A stretch of 64,000 nucleotides of DNA from BOKV01 sp049289295 (GCA_049289295.1 JBATLL010000058.1:15335-79334), one strand, 5' to 3'; positions 1 to 9,453 are shown, counted from the first letter of the stretch. Made by a program: numbers and translations. The notes: generated from the letters alone by a model not told the origin.

Positions 1-1
1 C

Positions 2-2770
2 GATGCTTTCCGCGACGGAATGGCAGCGCGTGCCGAACACCTTGGCGACACCGGCGGGTCGGCCCCGCAGAACTGGGACGGCAGGCTTGGACTTCGCAGC
101 ATCCACGGCTATTTCACCGGCGGCTTTCTGGCCGGAAGTGCAGACGATCCCGTCGACGAGGCGGTCTGGAAAGCGCTGCGTGCCAATGTGAGGGAGTTCA
201 ACGATGGTTCCAATGCGCGTGCCAACGCCATGCGCACCCTGCTCAAGGCGCTTTTCCTGCCGTTGGGGATGGAAATCGAGCATATCGAACTGGGCCAGGA
301 CCCCTACCGGGTCGCTGATGGCAAGGCCAGCCCGATCATGCCGAGGGTCGAGCATTTCGGCTTTCGCGATGGCCTGAGCCAGCCTTTCCTGGATTTGAAG
401 CTGGGTGCACCGCCACCAGGAGGCGGCAGGCCGGGCGGCGCGGGCGTCTGGTCGCCTGTCGCGCCGGGGGAAATCCTGCTTGGTCATCCCGATGAGGACG
501 GCAAGACACACCTCCAGCCTGCCAACGCTTCCCTGCGAGACAATGGAACATTCATTGTCTTCCGCAAGCTTCAGCAGAATGTCGCAGCGCTGCAATCCTT
601 CCTGCGCAAGGAAAGGGGAGACGACGTCCTTGCCCGTGAGAAACTGGCTGCGCGCATGATGGGGCGATGGAAGAACGGCACATCGCTGGTTCGCTATCCC
701 GACTATCCGGGAAAGCTCGGAGCGGATGGCGAGCGCAGGATCAACGATTTCCTTTATGCGGCAGAAGATCCCGGGGGCCTCAAATGTCCGCTGGGTTCGC
801 ATGCCCGCCGCTCCAATCCGCGCGACTCGGGCGGGCGTGACGAAGTGCGCCGTCACCGGTTACTGCGCCGTTCAATTGCCTATGGCGGCTCGCTCATCGA
901 GGATGAACACGAGGATGACGGTGAGCCAAGAGGCATCCTGTTCATTGCCCTTTGCTCTCGCATCGATGTCCAGTTCGAGGTCGTGCAGGCTGAATGGATA
1001 AACGGTGGCGAATTCCTCGGCCAGGCGGGTCTGGCGCGCTGCCCGATCACAGGCAACAATGGCGGCTCGGTGCAGGATTCATTTCTCGAACCAGGTGCAA
1101 TAGCACCGGTCGTGCGCTTGCCTGCCTTCGTTGAAACGCGTGGGGGAGATTACTTCTTCGCGCCGAGCCTTTCAGCGCTGACCGGCATTGCGACAGGCCA
1201 GAAATTCCCCTTGGATCAGGGCGCGGCCAGGCCCATATCGGATGGCTTTGTCCTGGGTGATGTTGCCACCGACGCCCTTTTCGATCCAGGCAGGATTCGC
1301 GGCTATGTCGGCGAGATCGTTTCGGGAAAAGCGCGCACCATCCGCATGAAACTGCCGCCAATGGGCAGGCAGCCTGATGGCTATCGCGGCATTGAAAGCC
1401 CGGTTGCTGGCACCGACATGGTGTTTGCCGGGCGCCATGGCGATGTCGTGCGCATCCTCTCTCAGATGGATGGCGAGGGAGATGCGCGCCACCTAGCCTT
1501 TTCCATCCGCCACTATCAGGACTCCGGCAAGCGGCTGCTGCGCGGCCATAACATGCTGATCGGCACGGAACCTAACTCGGATACGCAGAAAAGACGCCAG
1601 CGATTGCAGCAACTGCTGCGCAAGGGCTGGGAAATGCTGGGGACCCGCGAAGCAGTCGAGGCGCGGGTCGATGCAGTCGCCACCGAAGCGCTCGACATCG
1701 CCATGCGGCGCATCTTACAGGCCAATTCGGTTGACCTTGTCAGGGAGTTCGCCACGCAAGCGACCTACCGCGTTGTCAGCGAGGTGCTCGGCACGCCCGG
1801 TCCGGACTGGCTCACCGAACTCGCTGTAGCGCTTCCCTTTGCCCGCCAGCATGCAACACAGGTCTATCCCGACTGGCTCGCAGCCTGCAGGCGATCCATG
1901 CCGCCAAATCCGGGTCTGGTGACGATGCAGGTCTGGTCCGTCCTGTCGCTTGCCGATGTGTTTGGAAACGTCGTATCGAGGATGGACCTGGCGGCGCTTG
2001 CTGCCCAGGCAGGCTCGGAATTTGTCACCCATATCAGCCAGTTGCTCGCGCAGGCGGCCATGACGCCGCGCACCAGCGTCAACAATCTGCTGGAAGCCTT
2101 CGTCGCCATCGCCCCGCAGTTCATCGCGACACAGCAGGATCCGGACTATGGGCTGGATGCCTATCGTTCCGATGTCACCGTCCTGTTGCTCGAACTGATC
2201 GCCTCGGCCATGGCCGCCGTTCCCGGCACTTTCGGAAATGTGTGCGAAACGGTGCTCGATGCCGGGCTGGACCTCAATGCCCTGTTCAGACTGGCGGGAG
2301 GCAATCCGGTTGCGCCCGGCGGTGGATATTCGCTGGCCAGCAGGGTCATCTACGAGGCCGAGCGACTGAAGCCGAACTTCGCCATCCTGATGCGTCATTG
2401 CGTGGCAGACGCCATGATCGGCGATGAACAGCTGAAAAAGGGCGACTGGATAGCCTCGCTCATTCCTGCGGCAAATCTTGACCCGCGGGTCTTCGACCAG
2501 CCCTGGATTTTCTCGCTCCATCCCTTCCAGAAAGGGCCGGCAAGACGGCAGGAGGACTATCTCCTGTTCGGCTCCGTTGCCAGCGGTCGCCATTGCTGGG
2601 GACGCGATGCAATGGCACTGCGAATCCTCGAACGCTGCCTGCTCGCAACCAGCCGGTTGCGCGGGCTTCGCCGTTTTGCCGGAAAGGCTGGCGAACCAGC
2701 CGAACTTGTGCGCTCGACGGTTGGGCTGCGCGCCAGGTTCTCGTCGGTGGACCTGCAGCTGAAAATCTAG
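2..2770 (+). CDS. DyP-type peroxidase / cytochrome P450 fusion protein (5' end cut off by window)
   Basis: Two haem-enzyme domains sit in one open frame of at least 922 residues that enters from beyond the left edge. Counting from the first Met (base 20), the N-terminal part has the DyP motif GFRDG (114-118) with its catalytic Asp, and GSHARRSNPR with the proximal haem-ligand His at 261. The C-terminal half is P450-like: ExxR as EAER (779-782) and a Cys-ligand loop FGSVASGRHCWG with Cys859. The I-helix acid-alcohol pair is not obvious, which would suit a peroxide-using or rearranging P450 rather than a monooxygenase. DyP proteins oxidise substrates with H2O2. The substrate here is unknown. 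The frame reads on upstream of base 20 with DyP-like sequence, so the true start lies outside the window. Confidence 0.85.
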   Translation, partial: DAFRDGMAARAEHLGDTGGSAPQNWDGRLGLRSIHGYFTGGFLAGSADDPVDEAVWKALRANVREFNDGSNARANAMRTLLKALFLPLGMEIEHIELGQDPYRVADGKASPIMPRVEHFGFRDGLSQPFLDLKLGAPPPGGGRPGGAGVWSPVAPGEILLGHPDEDGKTHLQPANASLRDNGTFIVFRKLQQNVAALQSFLRKERGDDVLAREKLAARMMGRWKNGTSLVRYPDYPGKLGADGERRINDFLYAAEDPGGLKCPLGSHARRSNPRDSGGRDEVRRHRLLRRSIAYGGSLIEDEHEDDGEPRGILFIALCSRIDVQFEVVQAEWINGGEFLGQAGLARCPITGNNGGSVQDSFLEPGAIAPVVRLPAFVETRGGDYFFAPSLSALTGIATGQKFPLDQGAARPISDGFVLGDVATDALFDPGRIRGYVGEIVSGKARTIRMKLPPMGRQPDGYRGIESPVAGTDMVFAGRHGDVVRILSQMDGEGDARHLAFSIRHYQDSGKRLLRGHNMLIGTEPNSDTQKRRQRLQQLLRKGWEMLGTREAVEARVDAVATEALDIAMRRILQANSVDLVREFATQATYRVVSEVLGTPGPDWLTELAVALPFARQHATQVYPDWLAACRRSMPPNPGLVTMQVWSVLSLADVFGNVVSRMDLAALAAQAGSEFVTHISQLLAQAAMTPRTSVNNLLEAFVAIAPQFIATQQDPDYGLDAYRSDVTVLLLELIASAMAAVPGTFGNVCETVLDAGLDLNALFRLAGGNPVAPGGGYSLASRVIYEAERLKPNFAILMRHCVADAMIGDEQLKKGDWIASLIPAANLDPRVFDQPWIFSLHPFQKGPARRQEDYLLFGSVASGRHCWGRDAMALRILERCLLATSRLRGLRRFAGKAGEPAELVRSTVGLRARFSSVDLQLKI

Positions 2771-2780
2771 GGGCAGCGCT

Positions 2781-2804
2781 GCAGGCGGAAGAAATTCCGC
2801 CTGC
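2781..2804 (+). terminator. Hairpin after the DyP-P450 gene
   Basis: A perfect 10-bp stem (2781-2790 with 2795-2804) closes a GAAA tetraloop eleven bases after the stop codon. No T-tract follows, so it may be a weak terminator or an mRNA 3' stabiliser rather than a classical intrinsic terminator. Confidence 0.5.
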
Positions 2805-2888
2805 AAATCAGCCATATACCAACCTTTGTGCGCCTGTCATGTTGCCGGGTGTTTCCCTTGCTGTATGGTGCCGGGTAACTGGTGGGAC

Positions 2889-5783
2889 ATGGACAGGCAG
2901 AAGATCACTCAGGAACGGTGTCTGGTTACGATACTGGCCGTGGACACGGTCAATTCCACGCGCCTGATCGAAGGACTCGATCCTGATGACGCAGAAGAGC
3001 TGATCGACACGATCCTTTCTCATGTACGCAGTTGCATCGAAAATGCCGGCGGTATTCTCGCCAATTTCGCCGGGGATGGCGGTATAGCGGTTTTCGGCTG
3101 GCCGGTTGCCTCGGAAGATCATGCTGAGCGGGCCTGCATTGCTGCGTGGAACATCCAGAATCCGGCAAGGGGATCGCAATTGCTGGATGACGCGCATCAT
3201 GAGGCGGTGCGTTTTCGCGTCGGCATCCATTCGGGCCTGGTCGGGTTCAGGAACCTGAGCTTCCAGACCGGCTCGATGCTGGACCTTGTCGGTGGCAACG
3301 CGCACCTGGCCGCGCAGGTCGAAAAGCAGGCCAGGCCGGGCGAAATCCTGCTCAGTAGCGCAACCGCACAGCTGTTTCGCCGTCCCGTCGAAATGGAAGC
3401 GCTGCCCCCGGCGGATGGTGTCGTCAACCGGCTCGAATTGCAAAGGCTGCTGGCCCAGCCGCTTTTGGCAGGAAATGGCGGGTTGCGTGATTTCGCTTCC
3501 CCGATGGTTGGCAGGACAAGGGAACTGGCTGCACTTTCCAGGCTGTTGGGCGCTCGTGAGGCCAGCGGCAAGGTCGCCGGCATCATCGGTGAACCCGGCA
3601 TTGGCAAGAGCCGGCTGGTGAGCGAATTCGTCAGTCGCATCGCCGCGCGAGCCAATCCCTGGGCCAGTCATGTCCATACTGCTGACCCGCAGCGAGCATC
3701 CACTGCCTTTCATGCCGTGCGGGGCCTGCTTCTCTCTTTGCTTGGCCTTGATGCTTCCGCACGCAATGGCGAAGCCGTGTTTGCGCTCGCTGTGCATGGC
3801 GTGCCTGTTGCCAGCCAGGAGTTGGCGCTTTCGATCCTGTCCTTGCCTGGCCATGTCGAAATTCCACGCGCAGGCGGGCAAAGCCTTTCCAGCCTGTTCA
3901 AGCCCTGTGCCGAACTTCTTGTGGGTCTCGCGCCGCAAAGATGCGCGCTGATCGTCGAGGACATTCATCATGTGGATCAGGAAAGTCTGAAGAGCCTGGC
4001 TGCGCTTGTGTCGGCAATGGATGGCAAGCAATTGCTTCTGGTGGTTACGGGTCGTCCGGAAGCCGCGCAGGAAGCAATGACGCTGACGCACTCGGTGATT
4101 TCGCTGGAAGGCCTGCCTGGCAAGGCCATGCGCGATCTCGTCCAGGCGAGCGGGCCGGGCAGGGAATTGCCCCGGGCGGCAATCGAACAGGTGCTGGTCA
4201 GGGCCGATGGCAATCCCTTCGTGCTAGAACAACTCGTCGCCTCGATCGGCAGGAATGGCAGCGATCCGCTCAACACCATTCCCCAGTCGGTCGAGTCACT
4301 GATCCATGCCAGGTTGAACCAGCTCTCACCGCTGGCCAAGAAATGCGCCCAGACGCTCTCGGTTCTGGGAACGGATGCGGAATTGCCACTCCTGCAACGC
4401 ACGACCGATATCGGTTCCGCCGATCTCGTCAAGGCGCTTTCCGAACTCGCAAGTCATGCCTTCATCAATTCAGCCGCTTCAAGGTCGATCCGCTTCCGGC
4501 ACGCCATTCTTGCCGAAGCCTGCGCGGAAACGGTTCACAAGAAGCAGCGCATGGCGATCCATGCTGGCGCGGTCGGTGTGATCAGCGATCTTTATCCCGA
4601 CCTGACCTTGCAGCATGAACGCCTGGCGCACCATTGTGCAGCCGCAGGCAATCCAGGCCAGGCGGTGGAGCACCTGTGGCGTGCGGCGCTAGGCGCCCAG
4701 CGCAAGGGCGCCCATTGGTCGCTCCTGTCGATTTTCGAACGTGCCATGCGCCTGCTGGAGCATGATCTGCCCACGGCCAATGAACGCCATTCCGACTTTG
4801 TTGCCCTTGCATTCGCGTCACTGGTCCAGATAGGCGAATTCGCCCGCATGCGCCAGTATCTGCCGCGTGCGCTGGAGATCGCCAGGAAATCCGGCGACCG
4901 GAAAAAACTGTGCGCGCTCAATGCCAACATGGCCATGAACGCCTGGTTCGAAGGCCGTTACGATGAGGGCTTGCCGCAGGCCCGCAAGGCCTATGCGATG
5001 GCGCAGCAGCTTGATTCCATCTCGCTACAGTTCGCTTCAGGCCAGATGCTGGCCAATCTCCTGCACGGGCGCGGTGATCTTGGCGAAGCAATCGCGATAC
5101 AGCGCGAACTGTGCTCCATGCTTTCTGGCCCGCTGGAAACCGCGCGGCTGGGAGCTGCCGGTATTCCTTGCGCCATCGCGCACGGTTTTCTGAGCTGGTT
5201 TCTCGTAGATGACGGCAAGTATGATGACGGCCTCGTGCATGCCATGCGCTCTCTCGACATCGCCAACACAACACGCGATCCCTATTCACAGGTCCTTGCC
5301 CGCAATGCGCTGGGGCGCAATCTCATCGTCATGGATCGCAATGGCGAAGCAGCGGAAATGTTGCAAGGGGCAGTCGACATCACGCGCGCAAACGGCTTCG
5401 ACGCGCCCAAGCCGCACCTGGCAGGTCTGATGGGGACTGCAACGGCGCGTATCGGGGAGGCCCACCGCGCCTTGCCCCTGATCGAGGATTGCTTCGAGTC
5501 CGGCCTCCACCTTCGCACAGGCAGGCTGGAAATGAGCATTCTGATGATGGGATATGCCGAAGCGCTGGCAGCATCAGGCAAGCTCGAACAGGCAATGCCT
5601 GCCGTCGATCAGGCCTATGAGATCGCCGCGACAATCGGCAATCCGGGACTGATGATCCAGGCCCTGGAATTGCGCGCTGCACTTCGGCGCATGGTCGACA
5701 GGCATAGTCCACTGATCGACATGGATCTGGCCGAAAGCGATGCGCTGAGCGCCAGGCATGGCTATGTCGCCAAGCGCCTTTGA
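2889..5783 (+). CDS. Class III cyclase-homology / AAA ATPase / TPR protein, cyclase site degenerate
   Basis: This 964-residue protein has the layout of adenylate-cyclase-like ATPase regulators: cyclase-homology domain (about 10-180), P-loop ATPase (about 205-480, Walker A GEPGIGKS at 234-241) and a helical TPR-type C-terminal half. In the cyclase domain the two metal Asps remain (D19, D63 of GDG). The purine-recognition Lys is Asn (N59), and the usual GDxxN...R segment reads GGNAH...Q, so the second base-recognition residue and the transition-state Asn and Arg are lost. It is probably not an active cyclase and may instead bind nucleotide or act as a scaffold. The frame opens at 2826 with poorly conserved Cys-rich residues; ATG 2889 was chosen because homology begins there. 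It follows the DyP-P450 gene in the same direction, after a hairpin. Confidence 0.75.
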   Translation: MDRQKITQERCLVTILAVDTVNSTRLIEGLDPDDAEELIDTILSHVRSCIENAGGILANFAGDGGIAVFGWPVASEDHAERACIAAWNIQNPARGSQLLDDAHHEAVRFRVGIHSGLVGFRNLSFQTGSMLDLVGGNAHLAAQVEKQARPGEILLSSATAQLFRRPVEMEALPPADGVVNRLELQRLLAQPLLAGNGGLRDFASPMVGRTRELAALSRLLGAREASGKVAGIIGEPGIGKSRLVSEFVSRIAARANPWASHVHTADPQRASTAFHAVRGLLLSLLGLDASARNGEAVFALAVHGVPVASQELALSILSLPGHVEIPRAGGQSLSSLFKPCAELLVGLAPQRCALIVEDIHHVDQESLKSLAALVSAMDGKQLLLVVTGRPEAAQEAMTLTHSVISLEGLPGKAMRDLVQASGPGRELPRAAIEQVLVRADGNPFVLEQLVASIGRNGSDPLNTIPQSVESLIHARLNQLSPLAKKCAQTLSVLGTDAELPLLQRTTDIGSADLVKALSELASHAFINSAASRSIRFRHAILAEACAETVHKKQRMAIHAGAVGVISDLYPDLTLQHERLAHHCAAAGNPGQAVEHLWRAALGAQRKGAHWSLLSIFERAMRLLEHDLPTANERHSDFVALAFASLVQIGEFARMRQYLPRALEIARKSGDRKKLCALNANMAMNAWFEGRYDEGLPQARKAYAMAQQLDSISLQFASGQMLANLLHGRGDLGEAIAIQRELCSMLSGPLETARLGAAGIPCAIAHGFLSWFLVDDGKYDDGLVHAMRSLDIANTTRDPYSQVLARNALGRNLIVMDRNGEAAEMLQGAVDITRANGFDAPKPHLAGLMGTATARIGEAHRALPLIEDCFESGLHLRTGRLEMSILMMGYAEALAASGKLEQAMPAVDQAYEIAATIGNPGLMIQALELRAALRRMVDRHSPLIDMDLAESDALSARHGYVAKRL

Positions 5784-5835
5784 GGCTGCAAACGAGCTGC
5801 AGCAACTGCCGAACAAGTCTGAATGGATGGAAAGG

Positions 5836-5911
5836 TGGTACGCCCTACGGGACTCGAACCCGTGTTACCGCCGTGAAAGGGCGGTGTCCTGGACCGCTAG
5901 ACGAAGGGCGC
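5836..5911 (-). tRNA. tRNA-Glu (TTC)
   Basis: A 76-nt cloverleaf on the minus strand with encoded CCA (5836-5838), acceptor stem GCGCCCT/AGGGCGT, T-loop GGTTCGAGTCC, and anticodon stem CCGCC/GGCGG around the loop CTTTCAC. The anticodon TTC (5875-5877 on the complement) decodes GAA/GAG. Confidence 0.95.
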
Positions 5912-5973
5912 ACACTGAGAAGCGACTCGCTTCAGGTGCTGACCGGTACATGCCCGGCCCGCGGTTGGGGGCC

Positions 5974-6001
5974 TTATAGAGGCGAAGCCATTGCGCTTCA
6001 A
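5974..6001 (-). promoter_or_regulatory. Probable sigma-70 promoter of tRNA-Glu
   Basis: On the minus strand a TTGAAG -35 box (5996-6001) and a CTATAA -10 box (5974-5979) are separated by 16 bp, close to the alphaproteobacterial housekeeping consensus. Transcription would start near 5967, giving a leader of about 55 nt before the tRNA. The assignment rests on sequence alone. Confidence 0.55.
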
Positions 6002-6052
6002 CCGTAAAATCGCGCAACGAGCCAACTTTTTGAATTAGGTTGCGAAAACGGA

Positions 6053-7153
6053 TCAGGCCCGCTTTTTCTTGTTGCGTCGGCACGGGTGATGCCAGTCGCG
6101 CACACTGCCGGTGTCGATGTGAACAGAGTCGGTCCGGCAGTAGGTGCCAACGCCGCCCCGGTTGGGAATGGTGCGCAGATACTTGGCCAGATCCCACTTG
6201 GAAATGCCTGGAATCTGAATGTCAGCGGCCCTGCACTGGACATGAAGCGACTTGCGCGCGCCACCCGCCCGACGGTTTTCGCCGGTGCTGCGATAGCCCG
6301 AGGTCACGATTGGCTTGCGCCCGTAATTGCGCTCGATCTGATTGAGCAGCGAGATCAGTTCTGGCTTGAAACAGGCAACTTCGACCTTTTCGGTCTGGGT
6401 GATGATCCCAAGCGGTGAAAGGCGTCCAAGCGAACCGGCGGAAGCCAGTTCCAGCGGCTCGCCTTCCCCTTCCTGGTCCTCGGAGGATTCCAGTTCGAAA
6501 ATCTTCGACGTGTCGCCAACCCCGGGGAGCGAAGCACCGGAACTCTCATTCGTTGGCTTGAGCGCTACCTGTTCATTCGTGGCAGCCGACATGATGGGTG
6601 TGAGCGAAGCGACCCGCGTCGGCTCAGCCACCTTCTTTGTCTGGCGCGCGAACAGGAGTTCGAACAGCGACTTTGGCTTGGCTGGTTCGGCTGGTTGTGC
6701 CTGGACAGGCTGCATCGCAACACTGGCAGGCTGGGCTGCCGGGTCAGTACCGGCCACTTCGGCAGTTGCCGGAACCGGCTCGCCGGAAGCAATCATGGGT
6801 GTGGAGCTGTCGGCAGCAGGCGCGGTCTCGGCACTGAATGCCATGGCCGTGCCCTCGTTGAGCAACGGATTGTCCGCGCCATTGCGCGGTGCTGGTACGG
6901 GGATGACACTGGCGATCGCAACTTCGCTTGCCGCGAGATCGCTCTCACCAGCTACATCGCCAACTGCGGGGCTGGACAGGTCATTTGCCAGCATTTGCGA
7001 GGCGCTGGCGGAGGTTTCGACGCCAGCAACGTCAAGGGCCACCGGCTGGTAGTTTTCCTGCGTGCTGACAAGATTTGACGAGGTAGCTGAAATGCAGCCG
7101 CCTAGCGGCAATGTCACAAGACCGACGATGAGGGCCACAGTAGTTGATCGCAT
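6053..7153 (-). CDS. Putative lipoprotein with M15_2/DUF882 (YcbK-like) peptidase domain
   Basis: The C-terminal ~110 residues carry the zinc-site pattern of the M15_2/DUF882 family (SLHVQCRAADI and DSVHIDTG), related to D-Ala-D-Ala carboxypeptidases, so a role in cell-wall cleavage or modification is likely. The middle (about 200 residues) is Ala/Pro/Ser-rich and probably disordered. The start at 7153 was chosen because it opens directly onto a lipoprotein signal, with hydrophobic stretch VALIVGLVTLP and lipobox LGGC, predicting an anchored periplasmic protein of 366 residues. A longer in-frame start exists at 7315, but its extra 54 residues would bury the signal. The ~360 bases between this start and gloA hold no other gene that I can see. 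Confidence 0.75.
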   Translation of the reverse strand: MRSTTVALIVGLVTLPLGGCISATSSNLVSTQENYQPVALDVAGVETSASASQMLANDLSSPAVGDVAGESDLAASEVAIASVIPVPAPRNGADNPLLNEGTAMAFSAETAPAADSSTPMIASGEPVPATAEVAGTDPAAQPASVAMQPVQAQPAEPAKPKSLFELLFARQTKKVAEPTRVASLTPIMSAATNEQVALKPTNESSGASLPGVGDTSKIFELESSEDQEGEGEPLELASAGSLGRLSPLGIITQTEKVEVACFKPELISLLNQIERNYGRKPIVTSGYRSTGENRRAGGARKSLHVQCRAADIQIPGISKWDLAKYLRTIPNRGGVGTYCRTDSVHIDTGSVRDWHHPCRRNKKKRA

Positions 7154-7515
7154 CGAGACGCGAAGCGGGCCTGTGAAGCGCGTGACCAGGGCCCGACCCG
7201 CCATGTTCCCGGCGGCACGCCAAGGCGCATTCGGCTTCTCGCCGGCCATGTTCTGCCCCGGAATCAAACTGTCGAACCTCGCCTGTCTTTTCTTGAAGGC
7301 CTGCCGGATTGGCATGGCCCCTGAGCCCTTGTGCTGGGCTTTTGCCCATTGTTCTTGATGGCGCGTGCGGGAAAATCGTCACTTCCCGCCAGGCCACATA
7401 CCGTGTTTAGCGGCGACGGGATGAGGCTGCAACCCTCGAGTTGGCCAGCGCGTCGCGCATCGGTTCGCTTGGTAAAGTGGCTAAGGCGCGAATGGGGCGA
7501 AAAGGTGACTCTTCC

Positions 7516-7971
7516 CTACCATACCCCGGTATTGGGCATGGACGACCAGGGTTCCATCGCGGGTAGCGGATTGCCCTTCTGCAGCAGCTCGATGGAGATG
7601 TTGTCAGGCGAACGCACGAAAGCCATGTTGCCGTCGCGTGGCGGGCGATTGATCACCACACCCATGTCCTGAAGGCGCTGGCAGGTTTCATAAATATTGT
7701 CGACGGCAAAAGCCAGATGTCCGAAGTTTCGCCCGCCATCATACACTTGCGGATCCCAGTTGTATGTCAGCTCCAGGCACGGCGAAAGTTCGGTCGAGGA
7801 ACGATCACCTTGCGCTGTTCCAAGGTCATCTTTTCCCGCCAGAAAGATCAGCGTGAATCGGCCCGCTTCGCTTTCATAGCGACGCACTTCCTTCATGCCG
7901 AGCTTGTTGCAGTAAAAATCGAGCGATTGCTCGATATCGGTGATCCTGACCATGGTGTGAAGATATTTCAT
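7516..7971 (-). CDS. gloA: Lactoylglutathione lyase (glyoxalase I)
   Basis: This 151-residue VOC-superfamily protein aligns with GloA along its whole length. It isomerises the methylglyoxal-glutathione hemithioacetal to S-lactoylglutathione in the cytosol. The four expected metal ligands are present at H5, E67, H85 and E128 (contexts YLHTMV, LELTYNW, FGHLAF, SIELLQ). The ELTYNW and GRNFGHLAF stretches are characteristic of glyoxalase I rather than other VOC enzymes. It is monocistronic, convergent with nothing obvious, and read divergently from the cold-shock gene downstream in the window. Confidence 0.92.
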   Translation of the reverse strand: MKYLHTMVRITDIEQSLDFYCNKLGMKEVRRYESEAGRFTLIFLAGKDDLGTAQGDRSSTELSPCLELTYNWDPQVYDGGRNFGHLAFAVDNIYETCQRLQDMGVVINRPPRDGNMAFVRSPDNISIELLQKGNPLPAMEPWSSMPNTGVW

Positions 7972-8204
7972 GGGTGCTCCAGCTCAAGTCGATGATTTTC
8001 CAGTTGAATATGGACGAAGGCGAGGTGGATTCAAATCCCCTGCAGTGCACAATCGAACTGTTCTTTTCAGTTGCAGGCCAACTAGGCGGGGAAGCGCGTG
8101 AAAAAAAGGCCCGCGCCTCTTGCAGCGAACCTGTTAACCAATGCTATGATTTCCGCAGAATCAGTAGAAGCGCGTTTTTTGCGGCACAACGAGGGCTCGG
8201 CAAG

Positions 8205-8792
8205 ATGGGGGCCAGAAATACAGCGGGGGATCAGCCCGGCGCAGGCAAGGAATTACGGAAAGGCGATGGCGAGCTGTCAGCCGACGTGATTGTTGTTGCT
8301 GGTGCCATCAAGTGGTTCGATGTCTCCAAAGGGTTCGGTTTTGTCGTTCCCGACGAGGATCTCCCGGACGTACTCGTTCATGTGACCTGCCTTCGCAAGG
8401 ATGGATTTGGCACTGCGCTGGAAGGCGCGCGCGTGGTTTGCGAAGCCGTTTGGCGCGATCGCGGCCTGCAGGCGCTGCGCATCCTGTCCATGGACGATTC
8501 AACCGCAGTCCAGCCTGCCCAGAACCGCCCCGCGCGCACCCATTCCGAGGTTCAGCCTGAAAGCGATCTGGAACGGGTCCCGGTGAAATGGTTCAACCGC
8601 ACCAAGGGCTACGGCTTTGTCGTCAAGGACGACAAGGACATTTTCGTGCACATGGAAACACTGCGCCGGTTCGGCCTTACCGAATTGCGTCCTGGCCAAT
8701 ATGTTCTCGTGCGCTTCGGCAATGGCCCAAAAGGCCTCATGGCCGCCGAAATCTACCCCGACAATGTCAAGGACAGGAAATTTCCTCACTGA
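8205..8792 (+). CDS. Cold-shock protein with two CSD domains
   Basis: A 195-residue protein with two cold-shock OB folds. The first (about 28-95) has AIKWFDVSKGFGFVV and VLVHV; the second (about 122-190) has VKWFNRTKGYGFVV and IFVHM, which are the RNP1/RNP2 nucleic-acid-binding motifs. Two-domain CSPs of this type are usual in alphaproteobacteria and are thought to act as RNA chaperones. The start ATG 8205 follows GAGGG (8191-8195) at good spacing. The frame is open further upstream to 7974, but that part lacks conserved residues. A Ser/Thr/Pro-rich linker separates the domains. Confidence 0.88.
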   Translation: MGARNTAGDQPGAGKELRKGDGELSADVIVVAGAIKWFDVSKGFGFVVPDEDLPDVLVHVTCLRKDGFGTALEGARVVCEAVWRDRGLQALRILSMDDSTAVQPAQNRPARTHSEVQPESDLERVPVKWFNRTKGYGFVVKDDKDIFVHMETLRRFGLTELRPGQYVLVRFGNGPKGLMAAEIYPDNVKDRKFPH

Positions 8793-8872
8793 GGAAAGGA
8801 CTGGCGGTCCTGTTTCATGCTGGCCGCGGATTCAACATGCTTGTGCATGAGGCACGGCTGACGGGAAGTTCC

Positions 8873-9376
8873 ATGCTGAAGTCCCACACCATCATGCGGT
8901 TCGCACTGGCAGCCTTCATGCTTGCCGGATCATGCGCAGGCACTGTGACGGTTCACGCGCAGCAGGCCCAGTCCGGTCAGACGCAGAAGCTGGAAGTGGA
9001 GAAACTGGCCATTGTTACCGGTCAGGGCCGATTCGAATTTGACGCCGAAATCGCCGACGAGCCGCGCGAACACGCCACCGGCCTGATGTTTCGCGAAAAA
9101 ATGGCACCAAATGCGGGCATGCTGTTCGATTTCGGTGCAGTGCGTTCCGTTACCATGTGGATGCGCAACACGCCGCTGCCGCTCGACATGGTTTTCATCA
9201 GGCCAGACGGAACTGTCGCAGGCATTTCTGAAAGAACGACGCCCTTTTCCATAGATATCATCGAGTCGCCAGAGCCGGTATCCCATGTTCTGGAACTCAA
9301 TGCCGGTATAGCACGCATGATCGGCCTCAAGGTTGGCGACCAGGTCGAGCACAGATCGCTCACAAAAGACCAATAA
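8873..9376 (+). CDS. DUF192 family exported protein
   Basis: A 167-residue protein with an N-terminal signal peptide (ALAAFMLAGSCAGTVTVHA then QQ) and a DUF192 domain marked by ATGLMFREKMAPNAGMLF, MWMRNTPLPLDMVF and the C-terminal VLELNAG. The family has no settled function. It is periplasmic or secreted by its signal. ATG 8873 was preferred to upstream in-frame starts because GGGAAG lies five bases before it and the signal peptide begins there. It lies 80 bp after the cold-shock gene on the same strand, with a weak AGGAC/GTCCT hairpin between. Confidence 0.85.
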   Translation: MLKSHTIMRFALAAFMLAGSCAGTVTVHAQQAQSGQTQKLEVEKLAIVTGQGRFEFDAEIADEPREHATGLMFREKMAPNAGMLFDFGAVRSVTMWMRNTPLPLDMVFIRPDGTVAGISERTTPFSIDIIESPEPVSHVLELNAGIARMIGLKVGDQVEHRSLTKDQ

Positions 9377-9410
9377 TTCAATTCACATGAAATTTGCGCG
9401 CTTCTGCCGC

Positions 9411-9439
9411 TTGCATGGCGCGGCGGCATTGTGTAGGGC
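9411..9439 (+). promoter_or_regulatory. Possible promoter of tRNA-Pro
   Basis: TTGCAT (9411-9416) and TAGGGC (9434-9439) are separated by 17 bp and end 14 bp before the tRNA 5' end. The -10 box is a poor match, so this is a weak call. Confidence 0.3.
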
Positions 9440-9453
9440 TTTTCCCGCTTTCA

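Noticed and set aside
1715..2815. Long minus-strand open frame (366 codons) opposite the P450 domain
   Set aside because: It is antisense to a conserved P450 domain, has no recognisable family, and such frames are expected in GC-rich DNA.
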